Positions 62,491-64,000 of a stretch of DNA of 64,000 nt are shown here, piece after piece (the first letter of the stretch is position 1; each line of letters begins with the position of its first letter). Location of the stretch: positions 62,001-126,000 of the forward strand of contig CAZOGK010000002.1 of assembly GCA_964579295.1 (NCBI GenBank), in the 5' to 3' direction. Source of the stretch: JAAYYY01 sp964579295 (GTDB taxonomy: Bacteria; Chloroflexota; Anaerolineae; Promineifilales; Promineifilaceae). Under the pieces are notes generated by a model. That model saw nothing but the letters and a program-made list of their open reading frames with translations, had not been told where the DNA came from and searched no databases. A program made the position numbers and the translations under genes.

Positions 62491-63306
62491 ATGGGACGAA
62501 CGCTACTCAGCCAGCTGCTGCCAACCGTGGAGAGGATGAACTTCTCTGGCCAGGAAACGCTGACCCCGGCCGGTTACACCGTGTTTGACGTGGGGCGAGA
62601 CCGGGTTGACGGCTATCGCCGCGATCCGCGCACCCTGAGTAAGGCGCTACGTACTTTCCAGACGGCCGATTCGCTCCCCTATGCCTATGCGGGCGTGGCG
62701 CTGGTTCTGATCGCGGCGGCGCAGGAGCCGGATGGCAGCTACGTGCAGGAGGGGCTGGATGCGGCCCTACGCTGGCTGGAAAGGGCGCAGGAGCTGGCGC
62801 CCGATGCGGCCGATATTAACGTCGTCGAGCCATACATCTACATCTACGGACAGCGGCTCGACGATGCCCGGCTGGTGCTCGACTATCTGCACGAGCAGGG
62901 CGAGGCGGCCTACTATCTGTGCCGAGCGGAGATCGCTTACTGGCGGGCACTGGGCGATCTCGAGCAGACGCTGCGCTGGTGCGAAGAGGCGACCGGCGTG
63001 TCTGAGACGGTGCCGCGGCGGCTGCGAGTACGCAGCATTGTGGCCGAGCTGCACGTCGAGCGCGGCGAGCGCGAGGCGGCGCTGCGGAGCTACCGGGAGG
63101 CGCTGCACTTCGACCCGGATAATGCCTGGCTCTGGTACAGAGTGGCCCAGCTCCACTGGGATGCTGACGCCGCCGACGAAGCGCGGCGGGCCAACGAGCG
63201 GGCGCTGCAGCTCGATCCCGAGCTGGTGGAGGCCAGGGAGCTGCAGGAGAAGATGAGCGGCTGGGGCGAGCGCGGCAATCTGCTGGGGCGCCTCTTTGGC
63301 AGCTAG
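62491..63306 (+). CDS. TPR-repeat protein of unknown function
   Basis: 271 residues, no signal peptide or membrane span, so cytoplasmic. The first about 75 residues are not recognised (RMNFSGQETLTPAGYTVFDVGRDRVDG). The rest is built of TPR-like helical pairs, clearest at ALRSYREALHFDPDNAWLWYRVAQLHWDADAADEARRANERALQLDPELVEARELQEK. GAGG lies 6 bases before the ATG at 62491. It ends in a tail LLGRLFGS and overlaps the convergent P-loop gene by four bases. Confidence 0.78.
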   Translation: MGRTLLSQLLPTVERMNFSGQETLTPAGYTVFDVGRDRVDGYRRDPRTLSKALRTFQTADSLPYAYAGVALVLIAAAQEPDGSYVQEGLDAALRWLERAQELAPDAADINVVEPYIYIYGQRLDDARLVLDYLHEQGEAAYYLCRAEIAYWRALGDLEQTLRWCEEATGVSETVPRRLRVRSIVAELHVERGEREAALRSYREALHFDPDNAWLWYRVAQLHWDADAADEARRANERALQLDPELVEARELQEKMSGWGERGNLLGRLFGS

Positions 63307-63668
63307 GTGGCGGGCTGCAGGGAGGCGAGGTAGTCGAAGACCTGCCGCTGTACCTCTTCAATGGTGCGCCGGCTGGTATCAATGTAGAGGTCGCAGTGGG
63401 CGCGGGCATGAGCCAGCCGCCCGGCCTGCTCCACCAGCCGCTCTGGCCCCCAGCTGATCCCCGGCCGGCGAGAGCGTACAGCCTCATAATCCACGTCGAG
63501 GAAGATGAGAACGTCGGGCTGCCTTAGGCGCTGCCACATGTGGGGCACGTATGAATGCTCCTGGGCGACGTGGTGAGTCTGGTAGCCGGCCTGCCGCAGC
63601 GCCCGCACCAGCTCGCTCTTGCCCGACATACACGGGCCGACGACGGCGACGCGCAATGTCGAGGTCAT
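63303..63668 (-). CDS. Small P-loop NTPase/kinase-like protein
   Basis: 121 residues. VAVVGPCMSGKSELVRALRQAG (residues 7-28) holds a Walker A loop GPCMSGKS. VLIFLDVDYEAVRSRRPGISWGPERLVEQAGRLAHARAHCDLYIDTS resembles the lid and base-binding part of nucleoside/nucleotide kinases, ending in EEVQRQVFDYL as in shikimate- or adenylylsulfate-kinase-like chains. The protein is shorter than typical kinases (about 170-200), so the substrate is uncertain. Its ATG overlaps the stop of the upstream phosphatase gene (ATGA), which suggests a joint function. Confidence 0.75.
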   Translation of the reverse strand: MTSTLRVAVVGPCMSGKSELVRALRQAGYQTHHVAQEHSYVPHMWQRLRQPDVLIFLDVDYEAVRSRRPGISWGPERLVEQAGRLAHARAHCDLYIDTSRRTIEEVQRQVFDYLASLQPAT

Positions 63669-64000
63669 GGCGAGAGGGGCAGCCGGCCGCTAACGCGGCG
63701 CACGTCATCCTGGCCCGGCGGCCGCTGCTTGACGCTGACGACAAGGACGCTGATGTCGTCGCGCGGGCGCCCATCATCCATCTCGACGGCCAGCATCAGC
63801 AGCCGGTCGGCAATTTCCTGCGGCTCGGAAATGCCTTCGGCCAACAGGCTCTGCATGACCAGAACAGGATCTAGCTGCTGGTGGCTGTGCCAGCCGCCGG
63901 CATGGCGCAATCCGTCCGTATAGGCGACGACAAGCGGGCCCAGCTCGGTTGGTATCTCGCTGATGATCGGCTTGGTGTTGCGCCGCGTGCCAATCGATTC
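63665..64000 (-). CDS. PP2C-type protein phosphatase, C-terminal part (runs off window)
   Basis: Only the last 111 residues are inside the window. VVAYTDGLRHAGG is the PP2C/SpoIIE-type segment with the metal-binding Asp (TDG). Later, DDGRPRDDISVLVVSV matches the terminal DNxTxxxV motif of the superfamily, with Asp in place of the usual Asn. The spacing (LLAEGISEPQEIADRLLMLAVEM) fits a PstP/PrpC-like serine/threonine phosphatase, or a SpoIIE-like enzyme. It could dephosphorylate targets of the kinase at 45.1-46.7 kb, whose operon lacks the usual phosphatase gene. Confidence 0.75.
   Translation of the reverse strand, partial: ESIGTRRNTKPIISEIPTELGPLVVAYTDGLRHAGGWHSHQQLDPVLVMQSLLAEGISEPQEIADRLLMLAVEMDDGRPRDDISVLVVSVKQRPPGQDDVRRVSGRLPLSP

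Overview
This 64 kb window is a high-GC, gene-dense bacterial chromosome segment. The gene content best fits Chloroflexota (Anaerolineae, Caldilineae or Ardenticatenia-like). It includes a SpoVS protein, an FhaA-FhaB-RodA-PBP-Ser/Thr kinase cluster, very large multi-span GT-C-like proteins with beta-rich tails, a penicillin acylase, many TPR and zinc-ribbon proteins, a dipeptide-type ABC importer and a CIRCE-controlled groESL operon. The phylum call is inference from family content. I found no rRNA, tRNA, CRISPR array, insertion sequence or phage gene.

The most important region is the non-coding stretch at about 15.30-15.87 kb, which reads as the chromosomal replication origin. To its left 12 of 13 genes run on the minus strand. 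To its right, up to 34.2 kb, 17 of 18 run on the plus strand, so transcription diverges from this point. The stretch holds an AT-rich patch (12 G/C in 50 bases at 15401-15450), DnaA-box-like 9-mers on both strands (one exact TTATCCACA), and a tandem-box, GC-patch, trinucleotide-repeat layout like the Bacillus subtilis unwinding element. Two near-perfect or perfect parS palindromes lie 8-9 kb to the right, at 23349-23364 (inside ubiX) and 24585-24600.

Layout. 1-3.4 kb: 5' part of PEP carboxylase, then an MFS transporter, crotonase and rhomboid operon, all minus. 3.5-5.2 kb: msrB (plus) and a secreted clan GH-A-like protein. 5.3-10.9 kb: peptide ABC importer with both ATPases fused in one chain. 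11.1-15.3 kb: alpha/beta hydrolase, nitrilase-family amidase, and a MrfA-like helicase carrying an inserted HNH nuclease domain. 15.3-15.9 kb: oriC. 15.9-34.2 kb (plus): spoVS, zinc-finger and membrane proteins, M3 peptidase, GT39-like protein, ubiX, methyltransferases, GNAT, penicillin acylase, a truncated AMMECR1 protein, GT2, Dam-type methylase, and a lipoprotein joining a glycosidase-like and a metallopeptidase-like domain. 34.2-40.1 kb: TPR/zinc-ribbon protein, orphan peptide-binding lipoprotein, class V aminotransferase, two very small proteins, and MoeB-rhodanese. 40.2-46.7 kb: fhaA-fhaB-rodA-pbpA-kinase, a cell-wall growth and signalling operon. 46.7-58.8 kb: three tandem paralogous giant membrane proteins of over 1,000 residues plus two GT2 glycosyltransferases, probably for surface glycans. 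58.9-64 kb: TPR proteins, groES-groEL with an exact CIRCE operator, a P-loop protein, and the C-terminal part of a PP2C-type phosphatase that may be the counterpart of the kinase.

Several promoters place the -10 box 7-10 bases before the start codon with no Shine-Dalgarno sequence, which suggests leaderless mRNAs are common here.
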